Of a DNA stretch of 64,000 nt, positions 62,881 through 64,000 are shown one piece after another (within the stretch, counting starts at the first letter, position 1; each line of letters begins with the position of its first letter). The position numbers and the translations under genes are program-made. Under the pieces are notes generated by a model that made no database searches, had not been told where the DNA came from, and worked only from the letters and a program-made list of their open reading frames with translations. The DNA lies in assembly GCA_035913415.1 (NCBI GenBank), contig JAMIIV010000001.1, positions 1 through 64,000 of the forward strand. Direction: 5' to 3'. The DNA is from UBA5070 sp035913415. GTDB lineage: Bacteria > Fibrobacterota > Fibrobacteria > UBA5070.

Positions 62881-64000
62881 ATGACGGGTTTGCTCGGCAT
62901 CATGATCGTGGTCCTTGGGGTGTTCGCGGGGAAGGACGCATCCGACGAGGTCGGGTCGCTGTCCAGGAGCGCGAAGGCCCTGCTCGATGATGGGCATGCC
63001 CGAAAGGCCTTGGTGTTGCTGCGTCGCGCGCGGGCTCTCGATCCCCGCCAGGCCGAAGTCGACCAGCTCATGGACGCCTGCAGGGCCAGCTTGGGGATGT
63101 GGGTCTCCCCCGAGGCCTCGGCCAGGTCGATCGTGCTGGACGATCGTCTCCAGCAGGCTGTCCGCGAGCGTCCCGATTCGATGGTCGGTGTGGCGAAGGG
63201 GCTGGTCGTGGCGGAGGACCTCGGCGAGGCGGTGCGGGTCTGGAGTGCGTTGGCATCCCATCACGGAGCGTCTCCGGCCATCCTGGAGGGTTTCCGCGAC
63301 GCCCGCGCCCGCCAGGAAATGAAGGTCGCGTTCCACCTGGACCTGTCCCGTCGGTCGGTCTCCCGCGGGCAGTTGGGCCAGGCGCTCCTCCAGGCGCGCC
63401 TGGCGTGGTCGGCACGTCCGGAAGATCCCCTGCTGCGCGAGAAGGTCGACCAGACGCGACTGGCCTTCGAGCAGGGAATCGCCGCGCTGGACCGTGACCT
63501 GCGGGATCGCCTCGCCTCGGGGGACCTCGACGGAGCGCGCGCGACGGTCCGGTGGATCCGGATCGCGGCCCCGGAGTTGGACAGTTTCCGTCGCATCCAG
63601 GACTCCCTGGCGAACCGCAAGCGGGAGGTCCTGCTGGCGCGACTGCGGGAGGTCGACGCGATGGTCGACGCGGGTCGCGAGCGGGAGGCGATCGAAGCGG
63701 TCCTGGACCTGGGCGACTCCGATCCGCAGGACCCCCTGGTGGTGTCCACGCGCGAGGCCCTGGGCCGGCGCCTCGAGGGGCTTCGGCGTCGACGCAACCT
63801 CGACGGCATCGCCCGGTCCGTCGAAGAGGCGATTCGTTCCGCCGACGGCTCCCGCGCGGTGGCCCTCTTCGAGGATCTCCAGCGTGCGGGAAGAGGGGAC
63901 ACCGCCGAGCAGCGTCTGCGCCCCAGGGTCGACTCCATCCGCCAGGCCGAACGCTCCGCGGCGGTCTTCGACGAGGGGCTCACCGCCGCGCGCCAGGCCC
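62881..64000 (+). CDS. Exported helical repeat protein of unknown function (truncated at window end)
   Basis: The frame from ATG 62881 runs 373 codons to the window edge without a stop. The N-terminus GLLGIMIVVLGVFAG is a signal peptide or membrane anchor. The rest is helical with TPR-like units (ALLDDGHARKALVLLRRARALDP, SRGQLGQALLQARLAWSARPEDPLL, DRLASGDLDGARATVRWIRIAAPEL). This suits a periplasmic scaffold, but the family is not recognised. Confidence 0.75.
   Translation, partial: MTGLLGIMIVVLGVFAGKDASDEVGSLSRSAKALLDDGHARKALVLLRRARALDPRQAEVDQLMDACRASLGMWVSPEASARSIVLDDRLQQAVRERPDSMVGVAKGLVVAEDLGEAVRVWSALASHHGASPAILEGFRDARARQEMKVAFHLDLSRRSVSRGQLGQALLQARLAWSARPEDPLLREKVDQTRLAFEQGIAALDRDLRDRLASGDLDGARATVRWIRIAAPELDSFRRIQDSLANRKREVLLARLREVDAMVDAGREREAIEAVLDLGDSDPQDPLVVSTREALGRRLEGLRRRRNLDGIARSVEEAIRSADGSRAVALFEDLQRAGRGDTAEQRLRPRVDSIRQAERSAAVFDEGLTAARQA

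Noticed and set aside
59858..62881. 1007-codon minus-strand open frame
   Set aside because: It is the shadow of the PATR-repeat gene, rich in Arg/Gly/His as such shadows usually are.

Overview
This is a GC-rich window (roughly two thirds G+C by eye) from a Gram-negative, diderm bacterium. Several genes encode lipoproteins, outer-membrane barrels, a LolC/LolD-type ABC system and an RND/TolC efflux pump. The combination of futalosine menaquinone synthesis (mqnA and a deaminase), C5-route tetrapyrrole synthesis, type IV pilus minor pilins, McsA/McsB-like proteins, a DUF4912 protein next to a GH57 branching enzyme, a Minf_1886 protein and large secreted proteins with FlgD/T9SS-like C-termini would fit Fibrobacterota or a neighbouring phylum. 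That placement is inference from gene content; no marker gene was compared.

Layout. 1-1205: start of a leftward secreted protein, murI, tRNA-Arg(CCG). 1219-8414: a STAS/PEGA membrane protein, then a tightly coupled set (Minf_1886 protein, mqnA, futalosine-type deaminase, pdxA, queG). 8558-13245: hrpA (minus), then a HisN-like phosphatase. 13388-18845: three pseudopilins, a 788-residue PilX-like protein with a bactofilin-like body, and a DUF1460 lipoprotein. 18868-23852: hemX-hemA-hemC-hemD-hemL. 24008-30858: barrel protein, SlyD, lipoprotein, LolC/LolD, McsA/McsB-like pair, glycosyltransferase. 30926-33354 (minus): thrC-mnmA. 33360-39832: DMT transporter, lipoprotein plus barrel pair, DUF4912 protein and GH57 enzyme. 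39875-45017: Nudix hydrolase, RhlE-type helicase (minus), zinc/iron-chelating protein (minus), small barrel, Sua5-type t6A enzyme. 45348-53179 (minus): tetR, MFP, RND, TolC and a flippase-like protein. 53472-53874: RNase P RNA, followed by partial tandem copies of its own 3' end. 54110-58600: PL9-type pectate lyase (minus), unknown exported protein, hcp (minus). 58784-64000: a PATR-repeat giant secreted protein and the start of an exported repeat-rich protein.

Gene expression signals stand out more than any single gene. Stop/start overlaps of the form NTGA are frequent, and the start codon in them can be ATG, GTG and apparently CTG or TTG. Several first genes of transcription units have a TANNNT box 6-10 bases before the start codon and no Shine-Dalgarno sequence, suggesting leaderless mRNAs. 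A 13-bp near-palindrome, GACGGAATCCGTC, occurs at least seven times exactly, in three reading frames and on both strands, so it is selected at the DNA level. I did not find a defence island, CRISPR array, prophage or intact insertion sequence.
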